IMG/VR virus record: IMGVR_UViG_3300031884_000100
Coordinates: 1 to 29,602 of that record
Strand: one strand, 5' to 3'
DNA length: 29,602 nucleotides
Source of the DNA: a virus
Positions 24,061-29,602 of this stretch are shown in pieces. Each line of letters starts with the position of its first letter. Position 1 is the stretch's first letter. The notes beneath the pieces are model-generated. The model saw nothing but the letters and a program-made list of their open reading frames with translations, was not told the origin of the DNA and did not search any database. Both the position numbers and the translations under genes were made by a program.

Positions 24061-24450
24061 CTTGATCTTCGGACGCCACTGTTCCTCGAAGGTATCAAAG
24101 CTATCGCCAACCCGCCGCATCTTCCATCCCCAGCGACGGCATGTCTCGCGCATTTCCCTAGTGGGCTCTACGATGACGGGAATGAGTCCAGCAGCAGTGA
24201 TGCCAGCTATAGTGCGTGTGAGCGCGCCAGTGCCGGGTCTAAGGGCCTGTATGGCGATCAGCCGAACGCGATCACCAGCAATCGAAACCACGACGCTATA
24301 GTGCCAATCATCGGCGGAAAGCCATGGACGCTCGCCGGGCTTTACAACAGTGCGGCCAGCCTTCGCCTCATTGCCGCGCATGAGGTCGTGAACACTTCTG
24401 CCGCGATCATAGACAGCAAAGATTTCCTCTAGGGCAGATTCAAGGTTCAT
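24046..24450 (-). CDS. Hypothetical conserved phage protein
   Basis: A 134-residue protein and the last gene of the leftward operon. It has a helical N-terminus (LESALEEIFAVYDRGRSVHDL), then the block GRTVVKPGERPWLSADDWHYSVVVSIAGDRVRLIAIQALRPGTGALTRTIAGITAAGLIPVIVEPT. A C-terminal stretch contains RRWGWKMRRVG and ends with a lysine-rich KIKKKTR. The strands and the DWHYSVVVS segment suggest a small alpha/beta domain. I recall similar hypothetical proteins in alphaproteobacterial phages, but function is unknown. Its last codons overlap the terminator tail. Start at 24450 is one base after the next gene's stop (TAA at 24452-24454 on the minus strand). Confidence 0.7.
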   Translation of the reverse strand: MNLESALEEIFAVYDRGRSVHDLMRGNEAKAGRTVVKPGERPWLSADDWHYSVVVSIAGDRVRLIAIQALRPGTGALTRTIAGITAAGLIPVIVEPTREMRETCRRWGWKMRRVGDSFDTFEEQWRPKIKKKTR

Positions 24451-24451
24451 C

Positions 24452-24625
24452 TTAGCCCCACCATCCCCGCCATGCCCCGTAAGCCAAAACAGTTCCTAAA
24501 AGAACTGCCCAGCAAGCTATCGAACCGATGATAACAAGGCCACAGCCTCCCCCACCAATATCCGATTCCCGGTATAATCCGTCATCCTCATAATCGTTAG
24601 ATGGAATGCCCCAATTCCGCTTCAT
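24452..24625 (-). CDS. Small membrane protein
   Basis: A 57-residue protein starting at the ATG at 24625 with a GGGGGG segment seven bases upstream. The upstream extension of the same frame lacks a good start and runs through another small gene. The N-terminus is polar (MKRNWGIPSNDYEDDGLYRESD), followed by a Gly-rich turn (GGGGCGL) and a single membrane helix (VIIGSIACWAVLLGTVLAYGAW), ending RGWWG. The function is unknown. It shares the leftward operon with other tiny membrane proteins. Confidence 0.6.
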   Translation of the reverse strand: MKRNWGIPSNDYEDDGLYRESDIGGGGCGLVIIGSIACWAVLLGTVLAYGAWRGWWG

Positions 24626-24647
24626 GGTTTGCCCCCCAGTTCTTAAT

Positions 24648-24803
24648 TTAAGCCCACGGATTGCGGACCTTTGTAATCCCGCAAGTTTCGCATTGCAGAT
24701 AGTAGCGTGTACCTTTGCCGTAGGCGCAGACATTTTCTTTCTGGTCGATGATCTTCCAGTGATGATCGTGTCCGACAAACAACTTAACTAGCCAGCGCCA
24801 CAT
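24648..24803 (-). CDS. Small Cys/His protein, possible zinc-binding
   Basis: A 51-residue protein found by reading the minus strand directly. ATG 24803 is followed by a Trp/Leu-rich start (MWRWLVKLFVGHDHHWKIID). Then come a cysteine and a short C-x2-C pair (CETCG) in YYLQCETCGITKVRNPWA before the TAA at 24648. His-Asp-His-His and three cysteines could bind a metal. The gene fills the space between two membrane-protein genes, and an opposite-strand frame of similar length lacks protein features. Similar small Trp-rich proteins occur in phages; the function is unknown. Confidence 0.6.
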   Translation of the reverse strand: MWRWLVKLFVGHDHHWKIIDQKENVCAYGKGTRYYLQCETCGITKVRNPWA

Positions 24804-24814
24804 TGACCTTGCTC

Positions 24815-25000
24815 CTATTTTGTATAGAAATAAACCTCTTGGCCATCTCGCAAACAGGCGCTACGGCCAGATTTTCCAGTCCACTCTACAACTTTCTCTT
24901 GTCCACCAGCGCGGTCACACAAATCCATCTGCACCCAACCACCTATGATTATCACGGCAGCAAAAAACACAACGATGGCCGCTAAAATGGCATCGTTCAT
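24815..25000 (-). CDS. Small membrane protein with cysteines
   Basis: A 61-residue protein starting at the ATG at 25000; the longer upstream frame lacks a good RBS. A hydrophobic N-terminal helix (ILAAIVVFFAAVIIIGGWVQM) is followed by a polar tail with two cysteines (DLCDRAGG ... SGRSACLRDGQEVYFYTK). The tail could lie in the periplasm. It overlaps no neighbour and lies between small genes of the leftward operon. The function is unknown. Confidence 0.6.
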   Translation of the reverse strand: MNDAILAAIVVFFAAVIIIGGWVQMDLCDRAGGQEKVVEWTGKSGRSACLRDGQEVYFYTK

Positions 25001-25007
25001 AGCGCAC

Positions 25008-25250
25008 TCACCACCAAGCCCACACAACAGCACCCAATACTAGCATAGCGGATACGCATTGGAGAATGATGGTTAGGTAGGGGGTGGGGAGGCGGATGCT
25101 TTCCAATTCCCCCGTGGATTTGTCATGGGAACGGGCGAACTCGAAATGGCGTCTGTCATATTCGTAGCCACCTGAAACGTAGGCAGTCGATTTACTTGCG
25201 GCTCGCTTTAGCGTTTTAGTGTGCGATACGAGCGTTAGCTTTGCAACCAT
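25008..25250 (-). CDS. Small protein with C-terminal membrane anchor
   Basis: An 80-residue protein with a good Shine-Dalgarno (GAGGAG) upstream of ATG 25250. The N-terminus is basic and polar (KLTLVSHTKTLKRAASKSTAYVSGGYEYDRRHFEFARSHDK), and the C-terminus is one hydrophobic segment (YLTIILQCVSAMLVLGAVVWAWW). It resembles tail-anchored small phage membrane proteins. Its stop lies eight bases before the next gene's start. The function is unknown. Confidence 0.65.
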   Translation of the reverse strand: MVAKLTLVSHTKTLKRAASKSTAYVSGGYEYDRRHFEFARSHDKSTGELESIRLPTPYLTIILQCVSAMLVLGAVVWAWW

Positions 25251-25253
25251 GAC

Positions 25254-25622
25254 CTATCTCCTCACAACTTCGCCAGTTATCTTTTTCTTGAACTTGCTGT
25301 CCCGTGATCCTGGAAAGCGAGATTTCTTGCGAATACCTAGATGTTTAGACCGCTTCTTGTAGACCTTGGACTTCTCCGCAACATCGTCAGCACTTTTGCG
25401 ATAACAACAATTGCCACAAGCGGGGGAAAGATTAGATTCCCGATTACTGCCGCCATTAACCAAGGCGATGACATGATCTGCCTGCCAATACTCTCCAGCC
25501 GAAATCTTTCTTCGGCATATGTAGCAGCAACCACCAGCGCTATCAAACACACGGACACGGACACGCGCAGGAATCGGTGTATTGTCATTCTTTCCAATCC
25601 ACTCATCAGTTGATCGTGCCAC
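25254..25622 (-). CDS. HNH endonuclease in the early operon
   Basis: A 122-residue protein starting at GTG 25622. Its central part is a compact HNH nuclease: CCYICRRKISAGEYWQADHVIALVNGGSNRESNLSPACGNCCYRKSADD, with zinc-binding C-x2-C pairs (CYIC, CGNC), the catalytic H of ADH and the N of SNL. The C-terminus is strongly basic (KKRSKHLGIRKKSRFPGSRDSKFKKKITGEVVRR), suggesting DNA binding. Such HNH proteins in early phage operons act as homing endonucleases or in packaging-type cleavage. The start overlaps the end of the neighbouring zinc-ribbon gene by 17 bases. The nuclease fold is clear; the specific role is not. Confidence 0.82.
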   Translation of the reverse strand: MARSTDEWIGKNDNTPIPARVRVRVFDSAGGCCYICRRKISAGEYWQADHVIALVNGGSNRESNLSPACGNCCYRKSADDVAEKSKVYKKRSKHLGIRKKSRFPGSRDSKFKKKITGEVVRR

Positions 25623-25770
25623 CCGTCTTTTCTTTCTCTAGGGCTACAGCGAACTCGGCTGCAATTTCGTCTTCAAGAAACAAACAGCGGACACAGATTG
25701 GCCTATCATCGGCTTCACTCTCAAACACCGTTACCGTGGCCTCAGCCAACCCGCAGACACAGCATTTCAT
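25606..25770 (-). CDS. Small four-cysteine zinc-ribbon-like protein
   Basis: A 54-residue protein read from the minus strand: MKCCVCGLAEATVTVFESEADD... followed by ICVRCLFLEDEIAAEFAVALEKEK and a TGA at 25606. The CCVC and CVRC pairs, about 22 residues apart, form a zinc ribbon or knuckle; the rest is an acidic helix. The start overlaps the stop of the gene at 25767-25970 by four bases (ATGA) and its end overlaps the HNH gene. The overlap pattern supports a real coupled gene. The function is unknown; a DNA- or protein-binding role is inferred. Confidence 0.65.
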   Translation of the reverse strand: MKCCVCGLAEATVTVFESEADDRPICVRCLFLEDEIAAEFAVALEKEKTGGTIN

Positions 25771-25970
25771 TCCGCTGCATCCAAGTCTTTAGCCGCAAGC
25801 TTTCCCAACGCGCTGGGCTTAAAGCGTCCTACGGAGCCCTCTACAAGCATTCCCTGACGGCATAATGCACGGGCCTTCGACAGATACGACACTGGAACAT
25901 CAACCCAATCGCCATCATTGCGAGAGAATTGTGTTACCACAAGGCTAAGAACAGCGGCCCGTGGGATCAC
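25767..25970 (-). CDS. Hypothetical small early protein, possible winged helix
   Basis: A 67-residue protein starting at GTG 25970, overlapping the preceding stop by four bases (GTGA). The sequence AAVLSLVVTQFSRNDGDWVDVPVSYLSKARALCRQGMLVEGSVGRFKPSALGKLAAKD has a helix / helix / beta-hairpin order that would fit a small winged-helix DNA-binding domain. This is a weak inference. It lies in the coupled early operon and overlaps the zinc-ribbon gene. Confidence 0.58.
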   Translation of the reverse strand: MIPRAAVLSLVVTQFSRNDGDWVDVPVSYLSKARALCRQGMLVEGSVGRFKPSALGKLAAKDLDAAE

Positions 25971-26260
25971 AGCAACCCCCGTCCATTCTGTGCGGCTTCG
26001 TAGTGGCTAATCTTAGGCAGGGCGGCTAACGCAGCCTTCAGGGCTTGCCCACTACCGTTTCTTGCCCCGCGCGCATATTCATCACTTCCGGTATCCGCTG
26101 CTGATAGTTCCTTGGCAACGCGCCGCACCGCATCAATCACGGCATCACGGCCATGGCCGACCAATTCCCGCAGTAAATCATCCAATGTATCGCCATGACC
26201 TGTCGCATAGCTGTTAGCTAGCATCCATTGGGCGACTTCTTCGCGGGCTTCGTCGGTCAT
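25967..26260 (-). CDS. Hypothetical early protein
   Basis: A 97-residue mainly helical protein (MTDEAREEVAQWMLANSY ... LDDLLRELVGHGRDAVIDAVRRVAKELSAADT). It overlaps both neighbours by four bases, so translation is coupled. The repeated charged and Ala-rich helices resemble small early phage proteins without a known domain. The function is unknown. Confidence 0.6.
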   Translation of the reverse strand: MTDEAREEVAQWMLANSYATGHGDTLDDLLRELVGHGRDAVIDAVRRVAKELSAADTGSDEYARGARNGSGQALKAALAALPKISHYEAAQNGRGLL

Positions 26261-26421
26261 TTATCCCCCATCATACGCTCAATCAGCCTTGCGACATTCA
26301 GGGCCATGGCTGCATTTCCTGCTTGGCCATCTGTCTGTAGGATAAGAGCGGTAATTTCTAGCCAGTCTATTGCTTCGCGGCAGGCGGCGTCTTGGCTGTA
26401 AGCGATAGGTATATCGGTCAT
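26257..26421 (-). CDS. Hypothetical early protein
   Basis: A 54-residue helical protein starting at ATG 26421, which overlaps the stop of the DUF1367 gene (ATGA). The longer frame upstream lies inside that gene and is rejected. The sequence (IPIAYSQDAACREAIDWLEITALILQTDGQAGNAAMALNVARLIERMMGDK) forms an Ala-rich helical bundle-like stretch. The function is unknown. Confidence 0.6.
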   Translation of the reverse strand: MTDIPIAYSQDAACREAIDWLEITALILQTDGQAGNAAMALNVARLIERMMGDK

Positions 26422-26831
26422 CGCTTTTGGCTTTCGTTCGGTGCCAACAGATCGGCTAGCGCAGCAGGCTCGACACCCCAACGGGCATAGGCGATATTAA
26501 CACATTCCTCAAAAAATCGTGAGAACTCTGTTTGATCCATCTTGTGAAATGCAATTGAACGAAGCACCAAAGTATCCTTATCGCCATGCGTGAAGTGGTC
26601 GAAGTGTCCCGTTTCGACCTTAAACGCGCGTTCGATCCACTCGGCATCTTTGCCAATGCCTTCACCGATACGAGCGCACAGCTTCCAAAACAGGCGATGA
26701 TGGGCCAGATTGCGGGGCCGCGTAATCTCAACTTGCAACGGCTTCCCGACCGGCAATTCAGCCAGCGCGTTAGCAGCCTCCGCGCCATCAGGAAGCAACG
26801 CCACACCTTTCCTGATGGCAAAGATTTTCAT
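26418..26831 (-). CDS. DUF1367 family protein
   Basis: A 137-residue protein with the hallmarks of DUF1367: the RPRNLAHHRLFWKLCARIGEGIG segment, the FKVETGHFDHF block and SIAFHKMDQTEFSRFFEECVNIAYARWG in the C-terminal half. The family is found in phages near recombination or replication genes and has no established activity. It lies next to the candidate annealing protein and overlaps it by four bases, suggesting co-expression and possibly a shared role in phage DNA metabolism. The assignment is by motif recognition. Confidence 0.72.
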   Translation of the reverse strand: MKIFAIRKGVALLPDGAEAANALAELPVGKPLQVEITRPRNLAHHRLFWKLCARIGEGIGKDAEWIERAFKVETGHFDHFTHGDKDTLVLRSIAFHKMDQTEFSRFFEECVNIAYARWGVEPAALADLLAPNESQKR

Positions 26832-27574
26832 CCTAGGTCGAAGCTCTTGGCCTGCATCGCGTCCATAACCTGCTTGTGCAAGTCTGGCTGCTTTTCCTTG
26901 AGATTAACCAGATGGGTTTCAAAGCGGGTTTCGAAATCGGTCAGGCCATCGAAATTTGTGATCGCCTTTATCCTATCAAGCGCCTTATGGGTCCATTCTT
27001 CCGCGCTCATTTTAGGCGCTTCGGGCTGCGTCGGAGCGGGTGCTGGCGGGGGCGCGGGCGGCGGGGTCGGGGCCGTGTTAGACAGCGTTGGCTCACCACG
27101 CACTGCGCCAGGAATGCTATCGACTTCGCTTTCATCAAGCCAGCCAAGGCCGCAGATTGAAAGCGTAGCGCGCCGCTTGGCCTTAGTCTCTGCTTTCATC
27201 AAAGCGTTAGCCAGCGCCTCGCCTTTCAAGCCGCCGATGCTCACGGCACCCTTGGCAATATCGGTGCGCCCCTGACCATTCTTGACCTTGGCTGTCACAA
27301 TGAAAACGCCATCCCGTTCGGTTTCCGCCAAATCCTCAACGGAAACGGCATAGATTGACCGAAGCTGATCGGTACAGGCTCGCAACGCATAGAGCGTCAA
27401 TTTGCCGTTAAGCGTGATGTACTCGAAAGGTTTGGTCATGGGGTTTAGCCCCACGCTCTCGCAAACCTTGGAGTAGTATTCCGCGCGCTGGGGCGGCGTC
27501 AGGGATGACAAATCACCCTTGATTAGAACCTGTTCGACAACGGCGGCGGATGGGGCAACAGTGACAGCGTTCAT
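26828..27574 (-). CDS. Candidate phage single-strand annealing recombinase (RecT/ERF-like)
   Basis: A 248-residue protein. The N-terminal domain (residues about 20-160) reads LTPPQRAEYYSKVCESVGLNPMTKPFEYITLNGKLTLYALRACTDQLR, followed by an Ile/Val-rich central sheet and GLKGEALANALMKAETKAKRRATLSICGLGWLDE. This is a pattern I associate with phage annealing-type recombinases. A proline-rich linker (about 167-190) leads to a C-terminal helical domain. Position in the early operon between a coiled-coil protein and DUF1367 matches recombination modules. It overlaps both neighbours by one to four bases. Annealing activity is inferred; a Rad52-like fold would need structure prediction. Confidence 0.55.
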   Translation of the reverse strand: MNAVTVAPSAAVVEQVLIKGDLSSLTPPQRAEYYSKVCESVGLNPMTKPFEYITLNGKLTLYALRACTDQLRSIYAVSVEDLAETERDGVFIVTAKVKNGQGRTDIAKGAVSIGGLKGEALANALMKAETKAKRRATLSICGLGWLDESEVDSIPGAVRGEPTLSNTAPTPPPAPPPAPAPTQPEAPKMSAEEWTHKALDRIKAITNFDGLTDFETRFETHLVNLKEKQPDLHKQVMDAMQAKSFDLG

Positions 27575-28503
27575 CAGCTAACTTTCCTTTGCTCTTCGAT
27601 TTCACACCCGGCAACTGTAAAACCAGCGTCAACCAACTTCTGAGCTAGTTTCTGTATCAGGGCGGCTAGTTCTGGCTGGGACTTTAGGGCCTGATAGGCG
27701 GCATCCTGATCCTTAACGATTGCCAGCTTTACAACCTTTACGGATGCAGCGCGGCCATAGGCCCCCTTAATTGGAGCCGCTACAGGCGCGGGGACGGGCG
27801 CTGGGGCCGGTTCTGGCTCAATCGTGGTCCCAATGGGGGCTTTAGCTTGTTCGGCTTCCAGCGCCTTCCTACGGGCCTCCTCGGCCAGCTTAGCCTGACG
27901 AGCCGCTTCCTGCGCTTTACGGGTTTCATGGGCACTCAGCGCCTTGGCGATGGTGTCTGCCCCCGCCTTGGATTCCTTGACCAAGGGTTGCCATGCGGCG
28001 TCTACCGCCCGCCCAGCCTCTAGGTGCGGCTCTTTTTCGGCAGCGCGCTTCTTGTCAGCCTCCCGGCTCAGTTCCAGAAGACGGCTGCGGAGACTCTGGG
28101 CCTTGGCGGCGGTTTCGTCCGTGGTGATTTCCGTATATTCGTATACACCGGCCAGGGCGGCTTCGATCTGGTCTTTGAAGGTATCGACCTCTGGCGGTCC
28201 ATTGTGCCCGATAGAGGCAGTTACGGCATCGCTTTCATCGTGCCATTTGCCAGTATTTACCCGATCCCAATATTGCTGTTCGGTGATAGGGTGCTGGCAA
28301 CAGTACGTCCAGATTTCTTGCGGATTGATAACCTTCAGGTCAGCCACACCTGTAAGCCTCCCGTCCATTTCCCATATCGCTACGGGAATATAACCTGCCG
28401 CTTTCCCGGTGCGCTTGCGGTAGTATCCAGGCTGGGCATCTGAATCGTGAACCGGAGGGTTCTCGCCAGCCAAGGACTTCTGCCAGAAATCGTAAGTAGC
28501 CAT
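27574..28503 (-). CDS. Coiled-coil early protein, recombination-associated
   Basis: A 309-residue protein with AGGGGAT just upstream of ATG 28503. Residues 1-60 include a segment GYIPVAIWEMDGRLTG and a short GHNGPP motif follows at about residue 98. Residues about 105-225 are a long charged coiled coil (AAKAQSLRSRLLELSREADKKRAAEKEPHLEAGRA, then HETRKAQEAARQAKLAEEARRK). A Pro/Ala-rich linker is followed by a compact C-terminal domain ending AGFTVAGCEIEEQRKVS. Such proteins commonly sit next to annealing or exonuclease genes in phage recombination operons. The enzymatic function is unknown. Its stop overlaps the next start (ATGA). Confidence 0.6.
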   Translation of the reverse strand: MATYDFWQKSLAGENPPVHDSDAQPGYYRKRTGKAAGYIPVAIWEMDGRLTGVADLKVINPQEIWTYCCQHPITEQQYWDRVNTGKWHDESDAVTASIGHNGPPEVDTFKDQIEAALAGVYEYTEITTDETAAKAQSLRSRLLELSREADKKRAAEKEPHLEAGRAVDAAWQPLVKESKAGADTIAKALSAHETRKAQEAARQAKLAEEARRKALEAEQAKAPIGTTIEPEPAPAPVPAPVAAPIKGAYGRAASVKVVKLAIVKDQDAAYQALKSQPELAALIQKLAQKLVDAGFTVAGCEIEEQRKVS

Positions 28504-28512
28504 AATTATCCC

Positions 28513-28626
28513 CTAGATAAAAACCGCAGCGCAGAAAATAAGCGCCAGCACAAAACCGTTATGTAGCCACCACACGGCAGACGCCTTCTCAGCCGGTGGA
28601 ATGTATAGGCCCTCAAACATCGACAT
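28513..28626 (-). CDS. Very small single-helix membrane protein
   Basis: A 37-residue protein. ATG 28626 has GAGG six bases upstream, which supports it over longer frames. MSMFEGLYIPPAEKASAVWW leads to a hydrophobic C-terminal helix (LHNGFVLALIFCAAVFI). It overlaps the preceding gene by 14 bases. Tiny membrane proteins are common in early phage operons and often unconserved. The function is unknown. Confidence 0.5.
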   Translation of the reverse strand: MSMFEGLYIPPAEKASAVWWLHNGFVLALIFCAAVFI

Positions 28627-28948
28627 TGCGAGCCTCACGAAGTCTCTTGACGTGTTCCGCGATACCGGCGTTGTATGCATCTTCAGCATCGCGCGCCGCC
28701 TCATAGGCAATCCGCTTTGCTATGTCGGCTGCGATTCTTTCGTCGGGGTCATCTGTACTTGTCAGCCTGTTGCAACGCTTCATAGCCTCGTTCCACGCTT
28801 CCTGCGTCCGAACCTTTTCATCTAACAGGCTAGTGAGCATGTCTTTGATGAGGCTTTGCATCGGAATAACCTTTGCGTCCCGAACATCCTGCTCGGTTCT
28901 AACGCTATCGGCGCTCATGGCCACATATGGGCTAACATTGTCAGACAT
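28613..28948 (-). CDS. Hypothetical helical early protein
   Basis: A 111-residue protein starting at the ATG at 28948 (AAGGGAAG upstream), with the longer frame rejected because it runs into the neighbouring gene. It is almost entirely helical and charged (SLIKDMLTSLLDEKVRTQEAWNEAMKRC, then DERIAADIAKRIAYEAARDAEDAY, ending EHVKRLREARNVDV). It may be a coiled-coil accessory protein. It overlaps the upstream gene by eight bases. The function is unknown. Confidence 0.62.
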   Translation of the reverse strand: MSDNVSPYVAMSADSVRTEQDVRDAKVIPMQSLIKDMLTSLLDEKVRTQEAWNEAMKRCNRLTSTDDPDERIAADIAKRIAYEAARDAEDAYNAGIAEHVKRLREARNVDV

Positions 28949-29159
28949 AACCGCTTCCCTTCGCCAATTCCGCTTCATACGCAGCATTGTCTCTCGCATA
29001 CGCAGCATCTTCTGCTGCAATATCGGCTTCGATACTAGCCTTACGTTCCCAACAGACCTCGCACCACACTTCCAGCGATACGCCGTCGTTACACGCTCTC
29101 CCGGTTATCGGGTCATGGCACTGGCAGCAGAGAGGGTGATCGAACCAGGAATGGGTCAT
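28941..29159 (-). CDS. Small cysteine-rich (zinc-ribbon) early protein
   Basis: A 72-residue protein. The N-terminal half has a zinc-ribbon pattern: CCQC at 11-14 and CEVC at 33-36, with HDPITGRAC between. The C-terminal half is an acidic Ala/Glu-rich helix (KASIEADIAAEDAAYARDNAAYEAELAKG). It is close in design to DksA/TraR-type small proteins, which bind RNA polymerase, but the match is only partial. It starts one base before the stop of the first operon gene and overlaps the next gene by eight bases. Confidence 0.65.
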   Translation of the reverse strand: MTHSWFDHPLCCQCHDPITGRACNDGVSLEVWCEVCWERKASIEADIAAEDAAYARDNAAYEAELAKGSGYV

Positions 29160-29160
29160 G

Positions 29161-29349
29161 TTAGTGTTCTACCGTATTGAGAATGTTGGCGAGCCGAATG
29201 ATGCTTTCCATGGGAAGGCTTGTGAGCGCCCTGTCGATTAGGTCAGCGTTTCCGGTTTGGCCCTCCACGATATATTCGTCCCGCAGATCGGCCATCGCCG
29301 TCGCCAGCTTGCGGCCCGCGTCATATTCTTTTGAGGTATAAGCGGTCAT
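29161..29349 (-). CDS. First gene of the leftward operon, hypothetical
   Basis: A 62-residue protein starting at ATG 29349 with a perfect GGAGG five bases upstream; an earlier in-frame TTG at 29403 lacks an RBS and overlaps the operator-like palindrome. The sequence MTAYTSKEYDAGRKLATAMADLRDEYIVEGQTGNADLIDRALTSLPMESIIRLANILNTVEH is helical with a charged centre. The function is unknown. Its place directly downstream of the presumed leftward promoter suggests early expression. Confidence 0.65.
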   Translation of the reverse strand: MTAYTSKEYDAGRKLATAMADLRDEYIVEGQTGNADLIDRALTSLPMESIIRLANILNTVEH

Positions 29350-29378
29350 ATCGGCCTCCGTTGCTGTTGGAACCAGAC

Positions 29379-29403
29379 TGTCACGCCAGCTTGACACGGT
29401 CAA
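29379..29403. promoter_or_regulatory. Divergent promoter/operator region with palindromes
   Basis: The region between the leftward operon and the rightward regulator contains the palindrome TTGAC-ACG-GTCAA (29391-29403) and an overlapping inverted repeat TGTCA-N8-TGACA (29379-29396). TTGAC elements occur on both strands (TTGACA on plus, TTGACC on minus), suitable as -35 boxes for divergent promoters. The matching -10 elements are weak. It is an operator-like layout; binding by the neighbouring helix-turn-helix protein is inferred. Confidence 0.5.
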
Positions 29404-29444
29404 GCGCTATTTACACGGACGGCAAAATTATTTATGGTGCTGGA

Positions 29445-29602
29445 ATGACAGACAGCGAAATACTAGACAAAATCGTTGCCAAGTATGGCACTCAGGAACT
29501 TGCCGCAGAGGCGTTCAATGTAACGCGCCAGACCCTACACACATGGCGGAAAATGGGGATCACGCTACGGGGCAGATTCGCTGTCAAAGCCATTGCAGAG
29601 CG
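29445..29602 (+). CDS. Cro/YdaS-like helix-turn-helix regulator, truncated by the window end
   Basis: The frame starts at ATG 29445 and is open to the window end, with 52 residues visible. The segment ILDKIVAKYGTQELAAEAFNVTRQTLHTWRKMGITLRGRF has the pattern of Cro/C1-type helix-turn-helix proteins: helix 2 QELAAEAF, a turn NVT, recognition helix RQTLHTWRKMG. No clear Shine-Dalgarno precedes it, though GGTGCTGGA is 5-13 bases upstream. It is divergent from the leftward operon and adjacent to a palindrome, as in lambda-like switches. A repressor, Cro or anti-repressor role cannot be separated from a partial sequence. Confidence 0.7.
   Translation, partial: MTDSEILDKIVAKYGTQELAAEAFNVTRQTLHTWRKMGITLRGRFAVKAIAE

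Noticed and set aside
25337-25606. 89-residue leftward frame with hydrophobic stretches overlapping the HNH gene
   Set aside because: It lies in another frame of the same strand as a protein with complete HNH and zinc motifs, and it has no clear Shine-Dalgarno.
26586-27275. 229-residue rightward frame opposite the DUF1367 and annealing-protein genes
   Set aside because: It is antisense to two coupled genes with family features and includes low-complexity Gly/Arg segments derived from the proline-rich linker.

Overview
The window is about 29.6 kb of a tailed-phage genome (Caudoviricetes) or a complete-looking prophage segment. A P22-like short-tailed (podovirus) virion is inferred from a gp4-like head-tail factor, an adaptor protein, a gp10-like tail hub and two very large proteins that look like internal or ejection proteins, with no tape measure, sheath or tube gene. 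The host is most likely a Gram-negative alphaproteobacterium. That rests on Sec signal peptides, a lipobox protein and the general character of the small phage proteins, so it is inference. No terminase, portal, major capsid, integrase or replication gene lies inside the window, and no tRNA or CRISPR array was seen.

Layout. Positions 2-23957 form one rightward late block. Virion and connector genes come first (2-8332), with an internal terminator at about 1054-1076 and a GNAT acetyltransferase at 8333. Two giant virion proteins follow (9615-15570). Next is a receptor-binding locus (16237-21611) with a fibre, a glycine-rich adhesin-like protein, two fibre-like proteins with signal peptides, and a beta-helix tailspike. 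A lysis/membrane cluster of small genes ends the block (21623-23957). A strong terminator at 24024-24060 closes it and faces the leftward early operon (29349 down to 24046). That operon consists of tightly overlapping small genes plus a candidate single-strand annealing recombinase, a DUF1367 protein and a coiled-coil protein. At the right edge, a short intergenic region with a palindromic operator-like site separates the leftward operon from a rightward Cro-like helix-turn-helix gene cut by the window end.

The most striking features are as follows. (1) Six free-standing homing endonuclease genes occur (GIY-YIG/NUMOD3 twice, zinc-finger HNH twice, HNH_3 once, and one HNH in the early operon), with the late ones fitted seamlessly between virion genes. 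(2) Two consecutive fibre-like proteins carry convincing Sec signal peptides and paired cysteines. (3) A short GG-containing motif recurs in four different virion proteins. (4) An S74 chaperone-like domain sits in the middle of a 1232-residue protein. Three small genes (24648-24803, 25606-25770, 21623-21700) and the edge regulator were found by direct reading of the sequence.
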